Source: Geosiphon pyriformis (taxonomy: Eukaryota > Glomeromycota > Glomeromycetes > Archaeosporales > Geosiphonaceae). From it: a stretch of 64,000 nt of DNA. The stretch covers positions 264,046 to 328,045 of the forward strand of contig JAAOMT010000519.1 of NCBI GenBank assembly GCA_016748015.1. Direction: 5' to 3'. The position numbers and the translations under genes are program-made. The notes beneath the pieces were generated by a model. The model saw nothing but the letters and a program-made list of their open reading frames with translations, had not been told where the DNA came from and did not search any database. Shown here piece after piece: positions 22,770 to 34,545 of this stretch (position 1 is its first letter; every line of letters starts with the position of its first letter).

Positions 22770-25700
22770 AATTTTTCTTATGAAACAAATCAAAAAAATG
22801 ACTTGTAGTTTAAAATATAAATAAGGTGAGATGTCAAATAGACAACGAAAGGAACCGACACCGAAAAGGAGATGAAAGCTTTTTAAAAAAAAAAATATAT
22901 GTTGATCAAATAACGTGATTTTTCTTGGAACTCGAATAAATTTGGTACTCGGACCACGCCCTAATATTTGAAAATCACATTCTAAATAAAATTAATGCAG
23001 GAATATTTCCTTTATTCTGGAATTCACTATTAAAATGTAAATCAATGATTTAATATTACGATATATTTCTTAGTTGTTTTTATCAACAGGAATAATACAA
23101 CACGGAGATGTTTAGATCAGTAAGTTGACATCAAATGTTATCGTTCGGGCGTTCATTTTTAAACAGAGAAAACCTTATCTTTGTACATACCATTCTTATT
23201 TTAGAGATGGCGTAACAATCATCGGCTGTTCTAGTTGTTCTATTTCAACAGTAGATTGGTTGTTAAGGTTACGCCATTTGTTCTTGGCAATGATTGGAGA
23301 CTAGAATCCAAGCAGGGTTGAAAGTTTCAAACTATTTAAGGTTAATGTGAACTTTGGGCTGAATAAAACTTCCCTTTATATATTGTCGAGTTTAGATTTT
23401 TATTGAGCCCCTTGACTGCTCAGCTGCTCTTTACTTTTGGCCTTTCGAAAAGTTATATAACGTCATTAGAAGCAGGAAAAGTACTATTAATAGAAGAAAA
23501 TGCTTTTTTATCTTTTATCTTTCATTTTTGAATGTACTCCTTGACATACTGTCATGTGTGAAAAGTTTTTTCAAAAGACTTTTTTTGAACAAAAGATTCC
23601 TGTGAGGTTTATCAAGGATAAATATTATTTTTTTTTCAAAGTTCTGATGTTAAGGATACAGATGTCTGAAAAATATTTATCTGTAATGATCGCTAAGCAT
23701 GCATACATTGTGTCCAAAAGAGTTTTATTGTCAACTTGAAAATTTTGATGATCTCGTAACAAAGTTTTTTTTTATTTTTATTTTTTTTAAAGCTTCAATT
23801 CATTACTGTATTCAACTAACTGAAAAAAATGTTTAGTTAGTTTTCTTGTTTGATACTAGATAAATATTACATAGAATTTGAGCAATAAATGTTTGTTTGA
23901 GTAGGTATGTGAAAAAAGTTCTAAATTTCTTTTTTCTTTTTGCGAAATCTAATCCAAATACTATGAAAATATTTGATTGACATTATGAATTTATTAAAGC
24001 CATTGTTTTCTCAAAAAAAAAAGAAAAATCAATTGGTAAGCCACAATACTTTTAAAATTGAGGAGAGTTCGTAATCGGAACCAAAATAAAGAAAAATTTA
24101 AAATAATCCTAAAAAATTTTCACATCAATTGTTGATGTTCTATTTAGAACAAAGAGAAGTAAATAATAAATAATAAGATTAATACCCCGCAAATCAAATA
24201 ATAAGTTTTTGGTTCGATTTGGAATATAATGTTTTTTTTTTGTTTTACTTTTCCCGATTCAAATGAATTGAAATTTTTTTTGTTTGAATGAGAATTACAA
24301 TAATATTCGTTCAAAATTACGCATTTGTTAAATAATATCTAAAAGTAAACTGACAATCCTCAATTAACTTTAAAACTCCAAAAAAACATAGATCAGATTA
24401 ACGAAAAGTATGTCATGACTTGGAAAATCTTTAATAATCTTATTTTGGGAAGATAAAATTATTATATAGTGGAGATTTTTAGATTTCTTGATAATTTAAT
24501 TTTTCCGAATTCATAAAAAATGGCTCAAGTAAAAACTTTAACCATTCTTTTAGAGCTTGCTAAAAATTGTGTCAAATCTTATGCAAAACAAAAAATCTCT
24601 AATCTTATAGCTTCCCACGTGTTTTTCTAGTAAAACTTTCGCAAGAAATGTTTCCCTTTGAGTTTTTCTTTAAATCTAACAAAAAATTTATTACCATCTA
24701 GTCACAGAAATTTTAATCAATTTAATTTTTAGTAAAATATTTATTTATTTATTTATTTATTTAATAATTCAAACGTGAAGATAAAAACTGTTACTCCGAA
24801 TAATAAAATTTTTCCAACATATTACATTCAGCGTTTATTAATAATTTACAAAATGTTATAGCTTAACTTTAAAAAATAATTTCCGATTTAAGTCTGTGTA
24901 TAGAATGAATTTCGTTTTAAAAAAGGGAATAAAATTTCCAAAAAACATGTCACAAAAGTCTATTTCACATTGGTATAATCAGATCAAATATGGAAATATG
25001 CGATTAGTCAACCAAGACAATTTGGGTTTTCATTGCTTTTGGAAATTAACTATATTTTTCAATATGACAAAAAAAATTTTTTTTTTAACCTTTACATAAA
25101 CTTCAAATATATTTTCAAGTTTGTCTTTGAAAGATTTTTTTGTTTTTTCTGTTCTAATAAATTTATAAAAATTTTGAATAATGCATAATTGGCTTTTTCT
25201 TTTTTTTTTTTGCAAAAACATTTTTTATTATTTTGCTTAACAGCTTTTTTTTTGTGATAAAATTTTTAAGAAAGTGTCTAATATAATTTTTCTCAAATTA
25301 TTTAGCCTAATATATTTGTAAATATTCCCAAAGAAAATTTTATTATTATTTATCCATAATCAATTAATTAGTTTCTTTAATAGTTTTTAAATTAAACCAT
25401 TGTTGCAGATCGAAGTTGCCAAAATTACTCTTTTTGTTCAAAAAATTGAACTTTGGTATCACTCTTATCTTGCTTTCATTAGTATTGATTCCTTTATTTA
25501 GATTTGTTTGTCCTCGGAACTCTTCCTAGCTTGCCTGTGACAGTGGATAATTTCTCCTCTAACCTTCCTAATAGATGTTTTTGAACTAGTTATTCAATCG
25601 TTAAAATGACAACATTTCAATTTTTTTTTTCTCCAACCAAATTACTAAACAGGATGAAACCTCACAGAGTCGACTTTAATCACTATTTCGTCATTTAGCT

Positions 25701-25775
25701 TAATAAAATCTAGTTAAAAAGATCAAAGAAATTATATATTGGTAAGACTTTTAAGTTTCCTTTCTAAACCATAAG
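22770..25775. other. Intergenic region, BTB and PP2C promoters at its ends
   Basis: Divergent spacer of about 3 kb between the BTB gene (minus) and the PP2C gene (plus). A foldback with arms ATGGCGTAAC and GTTACGCCAT lies at about 23208-23277. The rest is AT-rich with T-tracts and has no credible gene. Confidence 0.65.
23208..23277. repeat. Short foldback (inverted repeat)
   Basis: Ten-base arms ATGGCGTAAC and GTTACGCCAT are exact reverse complements about 50 bases apart, and further partial pairing is visible inside (TTGTTCTATTTCAACAG). It could be a tiny MITE-like element or a structured site. Confidence 0.45.
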
Positions 25776-27017
25776 ATGTTGTTGCTAGATATAGATTTGG
25801 GTGTCTCAAAGTTACAAGGCGGTAGGAGAGAACAAATGGATGAGTTTGATATCACACATAATTATTTCAAGGAAAAGGGATATGCACTTTTTTTGATATA
25901 TGATGGGCATGGGGATAATCGATTTTCTAAGGTTATAGTCATTGAATGAAGTATTGAATTTTATTTTTTATTTTTCATTCCTTTTTTTGGCGAAATTATA
26001 TTTGAATCCCTAGCATGCAAAAAAAAACTTGGCCAACTTCATTGTAAATGATCCAGACTTCATTAAAGGTAACTACGCAAACGCTTTTCGACATGGTTTT
26101 CAAAAAGAAGATGCTGCTTTGATGGAAAGTTTTGGCCTTACAAAGAAAGGTGGTACTACTGTCACTGGTGAGATAACTCGGTTTGCAAAAAATCTCATTG
26201 ATCGAGATTCTCATTATTCATAATTATATATATATATATTTCCTGCATTTTAAGCTGCTCTGTTGCTAAAAAATGAGGCAAAGTGCTATATTGCCAATGT
26301 CGGAGATAGTAATGCTGTTCTTGGTAAGAAAAATGATATATCTCTAGAGGCAAACCTAGCTAATGTTGAAGACAAAGTTTACAGAAAGGAAGAAAGGAGA
26401 CGGTAAAATAATTGAATAAAATCTCTCCGTTAAATTTCTCAATTATTACTGACCTTCTACAATTATTGCTATTAAAGATTAGAAAAGGCTGGTACAAATA
26501 TCAGTGGAGGGCGACTCGTTCGTCATCGTCATTCAGTGAACATGACCAGAGGTAAGATTCAGAGATTCTAAACTTCTTTGATAGTAATGAATTTAGTTTT
26601 ACTAAAATATCTGTACCACGTTTTCACACAGCACTTGGTGATTTTGACTTTAAGGCCCCTCAGACTGAGACTGGTCAAGATTGGATATCTCCGGTGCCAC
26701 ATGTTCGAGTTATCAATTTGGTTCCAGAAGATAAATTTTTAATTCTTGCGTCCGATGGTAGTATTGGTTACGTTTACGGTACAACTATTCAACTGAAAAA
26801 ATCTCAAAATAAAGCACTTCCCATTTGATGTTTCATAGGTCTTTGGAATTTTTTTGATCAGAATTCTGTGGTAGCCACCGTGGCCGATGAAATTGATCTT
26901 GGTTACAATGTTCAGCAAATAGCCCAAGAATTGGCTGTCACGGTCGTTGAGGAAAACAAGAAATTTAGTGATAATATCACCGTAGTTCTTGTGAGTTTTA
27001 TTTGGGAAAATGAGTAA
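25776..27017 (+). CDS. PP2C-family (PPM) Ser/Thr protein phosphatase, 6 exons
   Basis: Metal-dependent phosphatase that removes phosphate from Ser/Thr in proteins. Exons are 25776-25931, 26014-26167, 26255-26402, 26478-26551, 26632-26757 and 26839-27017; phases close, giving 278 aa. This is near the size of a bare catalytic domain, with no targeting extension or membrane segment. Family motifs appear in order: GVSKLQGGRREQMDEFD (motif 1), IYDGHGDNRF (metal-binding Asp-Gly), GTTVTGAALL, ANVGDSNAVLG, NMTRALGDFDFK, ILASDGLWNF (metal-binding Asp) and SDNITVVLV (C-terminal metal-binding Asp). Motif 1 reads M-D-E where most members have M-E-D, so the two acidic metal ligands are swapped. The in-frame TAA upstream (25752) and the motif 1 position support the ATG at 25776. 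Confidence 0.93.
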
Positions 27018-29896
27018 AGACTATGTGATAATTGAGACATCTTGATTTTGATCAATAATAACCAATTCTTATTTACAATTCGAAAAATTTGCTATTAAGG
27101 CTAATAATATTAATGACAAAATTGCGGTTTCATATGTCATGTTTTTTTTTAAAAAATAAAAATTAAAGAGAGTGGCCATAAGCCACTGAACAATCAAATG
27201 ACCAAATAGGGAAACTTTTTATTTAATAAATTAAAAAAGATTCTTACTTAAAAATCTATTTTAATTAATTTATTTACACACATTTTTATTAATATACCAA
27301 CATTTTTGCTGGATACAATAAATAAAAACTTAAATAAATATTTATTTAAAATGCTTTATATTGTAATATCTTATTTAATCATAATTACACTATTTTTTTT
27401 ATTTCTAAATTTTAATTTTTTCGAAATTAAGTTTATATTATCAATAATCTAAAAAGCAGCTTTATTCTTTATAAAAAAAACAAATTATCATTTTATGTAT
27501 TTACATTAGCTTTTAATACATTTGTTTATTTTTTTAGCATAGATTTAATTAACTGGTATGAATATTAATTTTTATATAATTTTTTATATTAATTTTTAAA
27601 TATATTGAATTTTTTCAAAAAAATTGTTAAAGTAACTTTGATTTCAGTTTTTTTAGTTTTTGCTTATGATTGCATATAATAAAAATTATTAAATTATTTT
27701 ATTGTAATTGATAATTTTTTAATTTTTTAAAACAATTTTTATTTTAATAATATATATAAAATATTTTTTTTTTTTTTTTGAATTAAAAATAAGGTAATAT
27801 TATTTATCTTTTTAGTTTGTTTTCAAAAACTCAAAAAATATGTATTATTTGATTAAAAATTTTGACCTTAAAAATATTTATAAATTTATTACTTTTGATT
27901 TTTATTTATTTATTTATTTATTGGTTAGGAAATTAAATTGAATATTTTAAAAATGTTCATCTTTACCATTTCAAAATAAATTAATTTTAAATCAAATAGA
28001 AAACAGAAAAAATGGCAATAAATTTATTTCGTAAGAAATTATAATCGTAATCTTGTTAAAATGCGATAATATTACATTACTAAAATTTAATAGTTGAAAT
28101 AATAAGGGTTTTCATCTATGAGATGGATAATTGTATCTTGCTGTGTGTTAAAACCATCACTCGGAAATGCTTACAACAAGTTAATCACATTTTATAAAAT
28201 AAAAAATCCAGTTTCTTAAAAACTTGGATTTTTGAGCATATTTACATGCATAAAGTTTATTCTTAATTTAAATTATTTGTCCTGCAATTGGTGAAATTAC
28301 TTAATTCTCTGACAATTTTTCAAAATCATTAATTTCCAGAAAATGGACTGCAGATTATGCTTACAATGATAAATTCAGCATCCAAGCTTCCAAAGTTCTC
28401 AAAAAATTAGTCGTTTTTGAAAACCTTAAATTTAATTTCGAATATAAAAAAATCGAAAAATTTTTATTACAACTGACTAAGCTATTTCCTTTACTTTACT
28501 TTACTTTACTTTTACTTTACTTTGCGTTTACTTTACTTTATTGTATAAAAGATTTTTCAAGGAAAAAAAATGGCAATCTATGAAAGCCGTTCTCAAAGTT
28601 AAATTATGAAAAGTGCAAAAATGTTTTCTTGGTAAAGAGAGTAAGTAGAACAGTATTTTTGGAACTGATCATGATATTCATTGAGTCTGACATAGGAGAA
28701 AGTTTAAACTTTGTTTTATACCATGAAGTGGGAAAATCTTCAATTTCTGCTTCATGCAAAAAAAAAAAAAATTTTCCGCATTCACGCCACATTTTTTCAT
28801 TGGGTTAGATACAATGATAGTCCCTAATTGTCACAGCCTCGAGTTATCAAAAACCAATTCCAAGTAAGTAAAAGAAAAAAATGATGATACTATAAATGGT
28901 AATACTTTGTTGGAAGAAAAAAGATGAAAACTGGAAAAAGCAAGTTAGCAGAACTACATTTATAGATATCTAGTTGTCTGAATATTCCCAACTTAAACTC
29001 AAATTGATTCTCTGAAAGAAATGGACATATTAAAAAATTAGCTAGCAGACGAATCGTATGCAAAACTTATAAATTTTTTGTCAAAAATAAACTGCCAAAA
29101 TAGTAATTACGCATTAAAGTTATTTTTTATTTTAAAATCTGGTTTTGATTCCTTAGAAGTAACTGAAAAATCAATGGATTACTTAAACATTTTTTTTTTT
29201 GTTTTTAATTTTATTTCACATGTTAAAGCTCATTGGTCTTTAAATTCTTTTTGAGATTAGGAGACAAAATATTAAACTCACGTATCATTCCATGAATATA
29301 TTCAATGATGATTTATTTAGCTCAATAATTTTAATTGTTTTTTTTTAAAGGAACTAAACAACCAATCAAAAGAAACTTGAGCAATCTTAATAAGGTAGCA
29401 AAAATGAAATCACAATCATCCTTTGTTTAAATGGCGCATGTATCGGAGAGTTACAGTTTTACCAGTTAACTGCAGGAAGAACAAATGGTAGGCTTTCATA
29501 CACAGCCCTTATACAGAATTGAGTGCTGCAAACAGCAGGAGTATATTCTTCGTCAGAAGCCGCATTTTTATTAGTTTGACCCATTATTAATTTTACATTC
29601 ACTTTTAAATGCTGCGCACATTTTGTTCATTTGGCTTTTTCTTATTTGCCTGAAACTTTATGTATCAAAATATAAGATTATTGGTAATATTCTTAAATGA
29701 CGCTGTCGGTGAACAATCTCACTTTGACTGATATTTATTCATGAATACATGGCATCGCCTTCGTTTATTGTGTGTGATATACTTTTTAGAAAAAATATAT
29801 AAATTAATTCTTTTTGAAAATTGCCATTTTTTCTTTTCAAACCAATTCTCATAATTTGAATTAATACACTTCAATTTCATATTATTTTTCAAAAAA
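27018..29896. other. AT-rich intergenic region
   Basis: No gene was recognised. A (TTTAC)n-type pentanucleotide repeat occupies about 28492-28541. A less AT-rich island at about 29440-29600 contains only a 41-codon frame on the minus strand (29459-29584). The last 200 bases are the 5' flank of the next gene. Confidence 0.7.
28492..28541. repeat. (TTTAC)n imperfect pentanucleotide repeat
   Basis: About ten copies of TTTAC with one-base slips (TTTTAC, TTTGCG). Confidence 0.85.
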
Positions 29897-30696
29897 ATGT
29901 CCCAACGTCAAACCTTACCTGGAAAAAAATCATATCAATGGTCTATATCAAAATATTTAGACCATAAAATTGTTCTTTTTCAATTTTTTCCATACCACAC
30001 AGAGGAAGAATTTGACCGTCTACGAGAAAACTTTAAACCAACAACAAGAGACCAACTGGTATACTGCGATAGTGAGCCTTACAAGTGGGTTGATCAATAC
30101 TGGTTGTGCAATCTTCCGGAGCAACAACTTTTCAATGTGGTCAACACTCCAGATATTGGTTTTGAAATTTACTTTAATCGAATGAAAGCATCTAGAATGA
30201 TTGGTGGAATGTTTAGTCTGGCTGGAACTGATTATGATATAGCTGAGGGTAAGCAAATTCAAGTTTTTTTTTTCAAGTTTACAAATCTCTTTTTAAACTT
30301 AGCATTCTCTGAAATCTTATTCTTTGTTTGTTTGTTTGTTTTTTTTCTTTCTATCTTTCTTTCTTTCTAAAATAGTTGAAGCTGCTGCAGATAAGGAAGT
30401 AAAAGCAAAATTCAACCAATTTAAAACATCAGAAAAGCAACAGGTACTTTCATATCAAAAGTTTTTATTAATTTTTTTCACAAATTCTTTTTCTAATTAT
30501 TAAAATATAATTGATTTTTTTCATTCTTTTAAAAAAGCGATTGGAGGAATTGTTCTTTCGGGCAGTGAAACGAAACAAGATAAAAGGTACTACAATCAAG
30601 GAAGATATTCGAATTATAAAAATTATTCGAAAAACGGGACGACATCAATTGTCGAAAGACAAATTTCATAATTTATCATCACGTTTAGTTGCATAA
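29897..30696 (+). CDS. Unrecognised soluble protein, 3 exons
   Basis: A 192-aa protein that I do not recognise. Exons are 29897-30248, 30376-30443 and 30538-30696; the phases (1, then 0) close and introns have GTAAGC..TAG and GTACTT..AAG ends. The ATG at 29897 follows a run of A. There is no signal peptide or membrane segment. The N-terminal 117 residues are rich in aromatic residues (SYQWSISKYL, EPYKWVDQYWLCNLPEQQ, GFEIYFNRMKASRM) and look like a folded domain. The middle is an Ala/Lys helix (VEAAADKEVKAKFNQF). The C-terminus is strongly basic (FFRAVKRNKIKG, KIIRKTGRHQLSK), suggesting nucleic acid or organelle association, which is inference. It converges on the Sel1 gene, 326 bp away. Confidence 0.75.
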
Positions 30697-31022
30697 TAAA
30701 AATCTTCTTTACCATAAGACTTGAGATAAAGATATTTTTAAATTACAAAAATACCCATCACCAAATTAAGGATTTAGCTTAGAAATTTAGAAATTTAAAT
30801 AAATAGAGTAATAGACATACTAGCAAAAAATCCTCCCCAAATATATTTGTGAATAGTATTTTATGTTTTTTAATCATTTCCTCAAACTTCTCTCACCAAA
30901 ATTGCCATAAGATCTTTCTACAAAATTGCAGGTCAATTTCATACATTCGAAAATATGAAAAACACAGATTTATAAAAATTCATAGTGTCTAAATGATTTT
31001 GAAATTCCATGTCAAAAGAACG
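30697..31022. other. Convergent intergenic spacer
   Basis: 326 bp between the ends of two converging genes; likely both 3' UTRs. No open frame of interest. Confidence 0.6.
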
Positions 31023-31775
31023 TTATCTACGGGAAAATATATCTTCAATTGCAATAATAGCCTGAGATTTTCTTTGGCGAGCTGATTTCAAATATTTCAA
31101 TGCCATATGAGTATCACGTACTGTCCCAATACCATAACGGAAGCACTTTCCCAACGCGTATTTGCCTTCTGCCTTCTGATTTTTAGCTGATTGTGAAAAC
31201 CAATAGAATGCTTTTCGGGTATCTATTGAGCATCCAAGACCCAAACTATAGAATGCACCCAGAGAAATTTGAGCCATGGCATGACCACCTAGAGAAGATT
31301 TGAGCATACATTGGAAAGCAGCTTCTACACCTCCTCTATCCTGATAAGAAAATGCAAGGTCATATAGAGCTCGAGCCGACCCGGTTTTCGCAGCTTTACT
31401 GAACCAAACAAATCCTTGATCTGGATTGGGTTTAGTCCCACGACCATAAATGTAACAGTTTCCCAAGTGAATTTGACTTAATGTATCATTATATTCGTTT
31501 GCTGCGAGTTTATATGCATTGAAAGCTTTTTCGAGATCAATTTTCGTACCGATTCCGTATCGATAAAAGAAGCCAACTAAATGAGTTTTATGCGATATCA
31601 TAGGATAATCACAAAGCCATTCCAAAAATTCTTCGGGATTTTCATTATTTTCCTTCAAGAATTTCTTAGTATTTCCTATTACTTCATCTTTGCTAACGCC
31701 ACGGTTTGCCAATACGAAGTTCGATCGGCTAAGATTCATTACCATACATTCTCTGAACTCGTTTGTGTTATTCAT
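31023..31775 (-). CDS. Sel1-like repeat protein
   Basis: A 250-aa single-exon protein built of Sel1-like repeats, the TPR-related helical hairpins that act as adaptors. The ATG at 31775 is used; the longer frame begins at TTG. After an N-terminal helical segment (about 1-60), repeats run to about residue 235, each showing the family pattern of G-Y/C-G-x-G-T with a following AFxWFxxAA helix: YRYGIGTKIDLEKAFNAYKL, YIYGRGTKPNPDQGFVWFSK, YSLGLGCSIDTRKAFYWFSQ and FRYGIGTVRDTHMALKYLKS. No kinase domain is attached, although Sel1 repeats in Glomeromycotina are often fused to kinases. No signal peptide is seen. The specific partner is unknown. Confidence 0.93.
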   Translation of the reverse strand: MNNTNEFRECMVMNLSRSNFVLANRGVSKDEVIGNTKKFLKENNENPEEFLEWLCDYPMISHKTHLVGFFYRYGIGTKIDLEKAFNAYKLAANEYNDTLSQIHLGNCYIYGRGTKPNPDQGFVWFSKAAKTGSARALYDLAFSYQDRGGVEAAFQCMLKSSLGGHAMAQISLGAFYSLGLGCSIDTRKAFYWFSQSAKNQKAEGKYALGKCFRYGIGTVRDTHMALKYLKSARQRKSQAIIAIEDIFSRR

Positions 31776-33160
31776 AGTCTTTGGAAAACTCAATAATTTT
31801 TAATTTTGCTGTTGATTCGTAATGTCAGACTGATCAAAAATCACAATTCAAAATAAAGATTATTTTTTGGTTTTTAGCGTATCAAGTTAATTAATCATCA
31901 TCATCATAATGATGATAACTACACCTGAAACTTTTTAGCCTGCACGTTGTACATGGTGACACCCGTTAATCCGAATTCGGGACTTTGGTTTACAATGTTA
32001 TTAACATACAATAAATTTAAAATTCAAAAAAATAAAATAAAATAAAGTTAATTATATCAGATATTATAAGTTAAATCATTTATCTCTTTTTCAAGTTGTT
32101 TAACTTTGATGCTAGAATTTTTCATAAATACACTATCTAAACCAATAATTCCAAGGTTCTTTGAACATTTACAACTTCAACTTCTTCAAAATTTTCAAAA
32201 TCTTTTATACTAACAACATAGAAAAAAGTAAAATTACTATTTTTGTTCATCTTATATAAATTGAAATAAATTTAACAGAAGTTTAAGCCTGTACAATAAA
32301 ATAATTACATATTTAATATTAAAAAGAAAAATTTAAATGTTTATCTGCAATAACTTTATCATAAATATTGACTTAATTTATAACAAGCAATTTTTTTTTA
32401 GTAGTAATTAAAAATATTTAATTTAAGTAAAAATTAATTTAATAAATTTATAAATTAAAAACTTTGTTTAAAAATAATTCTAGTTGTAAATAAATTGTCA
32501 TATTTAATAAAAAATATTTTTTTAAAAAAAACTGCTAAATTAATTTTGATATAAACACTTAACAAATTTGAAACTTAAATTTGTAATTATAATAAAGTAT
32601 ATATTAATTGTGATAAATTAAAAATGCTTTATTTAATTTAAAATAAAAATGAAGAAATAATTCAATATTTAGTTAATTACCAAATTTATGAGTTTTACTA
32701 ATGAAAAAATACTTTCTTTTAAAGCTATTAATTGTGCCAATTTTAGAAAAAATACTTCAAAAAATTAATAAAAGAGTGATTTCTAGTTCAAAAATAGCAA
32801 TAGATTAAAATTTAAATAATTAACTAGCATTTACTCAAAATTTGAAAGCAAAATTTTATGATTGTAGAATTAGCAAAAAAATAAATTAATATAACTGTTG
32901 CTAATATGCAAAAAAATTAAAATTATTTTAAAAACAAGTACATAAAGATAAAGATAAATATATGTTTTAATTTCAATTGAAATCAAGTTGTATTTTAAAA
33001 TAAAAATATATTACCTGATATATTTAAAAATTTAAGAATTTAGAAAAAGAAAAAAATATTTAGTATTTAAAATATTTATTGAAGGTTTACATATAAGATT
33101 GTTTTTTGGTTTTTGGTTTTAATAAATTGATTTGTTTTAAACACAATTTCAATGTTGCTT

Positions 33161-33349
33161 TTATAATTAGAAAATATAAATTAAATCATTTTTATTTATT
33201 ATATATTGTTTTAAAAAAAAAATTTATAATTAGAATATATAAATTAAATCATTTTTATTTATTATATATTGTTTAAAAAAAAAATTTATAATTAGAATAT
33301 ATAAATTAAATTATTTTTATTTATTATATATTGTTTTGAAAAAAAAATT
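33161..33349. repeat. Tandem repeat, 3 copies of about 63 bp
   Basis: Copies start at 33161, 33224 and 33286 with TTATAATTAG and differ mainly in the length of the A-run and one or two substitutions, so the amplification looks recent. Confidence 0.9.
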
Positions 33350-34436
33350 ATTTTATTAATGTTACTCGATCAAATTTTTATTAAAAACTTGAAAATTAAT
33401 AAATAAAATTGAATAAAATATCATTTTGCTTTGTGGCTGATTTATAAAAATAAGTTAAGTTTTTTTAATATTTAAAATAATAATAAATTATTTGTTAAAG
33501 TATAATAATTGTCAAATTAAGAATTTCAAAAAATATTGAATTAAATCTTCAATAGATTTTCAGAAATAAATAAAATTGACAATATATTAAAATATTTTTG
33601 ATTGGTTTATATAATATTCAGTTTAACTTATCTTTAATTTATTTATTTTAGCTCAATAAAATTTACAAATATGAAATATTTCAAAAAATCTGTTTATTTT
33701 TTTTAAAGGTTTATATATCTCAAACTATAATTTAAATTGGTTTTTTTTGTTGAAATTTAAGAGTTGTATAGTATTTCGTTATTCTTAAAATATTTCAACT
33801 TTTTTATATTATTGAAAACTTGAAAATTCTTAATTAAGAAATCAAATAATTTTTTTCATGTTTTTCGCAATTGTTAAACTAAAACAAAAAATATTCAAAT
33901 TGATAAGCTTGAATTATTTTATAACAAATATTTTTTTTATATAAATTTAAATATTTATTAAGAAATTTAAAATATTGTGTATTATTAAATTAAATTCAAT
34001 GATTAAAAGTGTGGAATGACTTTTGGTTTAGAAATACCAATTTTGAATTTATAAAAAATTTTGATATGATCAATCAATAATTTTTATATTTTATTTAATA
34101 TTGTCATTAATTTGAAATTAATACTTGTAAACCAAAATTTTTGATTGATTGAATATTTGATATAATTAATTAAATAAATTTTGACTTTATTTATTCTAAA
34201 CTATCAAACTAATTATATTTAAAACATTCAATAATATTAAAAACACTACATTTATATTATTAAATATATATATAATAAATTGGTTAAAAAAATAACAATT
34301 ATAATTTAAATATTATTATTTAAATTTTATATACATTAATGTTTAAAAATAATACAAAATAAATTGATAATTTTATTTATATTGTTACATTTGAATATTT
34401 TACATAATAAATTATGAATGTATTAACCCCATATTT

Positions 34437-34545
34437 AGCTACTCTATTTTTAGAAATATTTATTGATTTAATTATTGATTTAGTTATTAGCTCAATAATT
34501 GACTTGTTTATTACCTAAATTTTTAACTCAATTATTGAAAAATAT
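34437..34545 (-). repeat. Degenerate AT minisatellite, inverted relative to 44.7 kb
   Basis: Repeats of ATTGATTTAGTTATT / CTCAATTATTGA type. On the reverse strand these resemble the array at about 44688-44790, and both arrays are followed by a TAATACAT-like segment. Confidence 0.5.

Noticed and set aside
29459-29584. 41-codon minus-strand frame starting MGQTNKNAASDEEY
   Set aside because: A myristoylation-like start and a less AT-rich setting made it tempting, but it is short, has no homology I recognise and its only obvious donor leads directly to a stop.
31962-31991. ACACCCGTTAATCCGAATTC considered as a pogo-type terminal repeat
   Set aside because: No second end was found within the window.
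33161-33349. Regular repeats considered as a CRISPR array
   Set aside because: Direct tandem copies with no unique spacers, in a eukaryotic genome.
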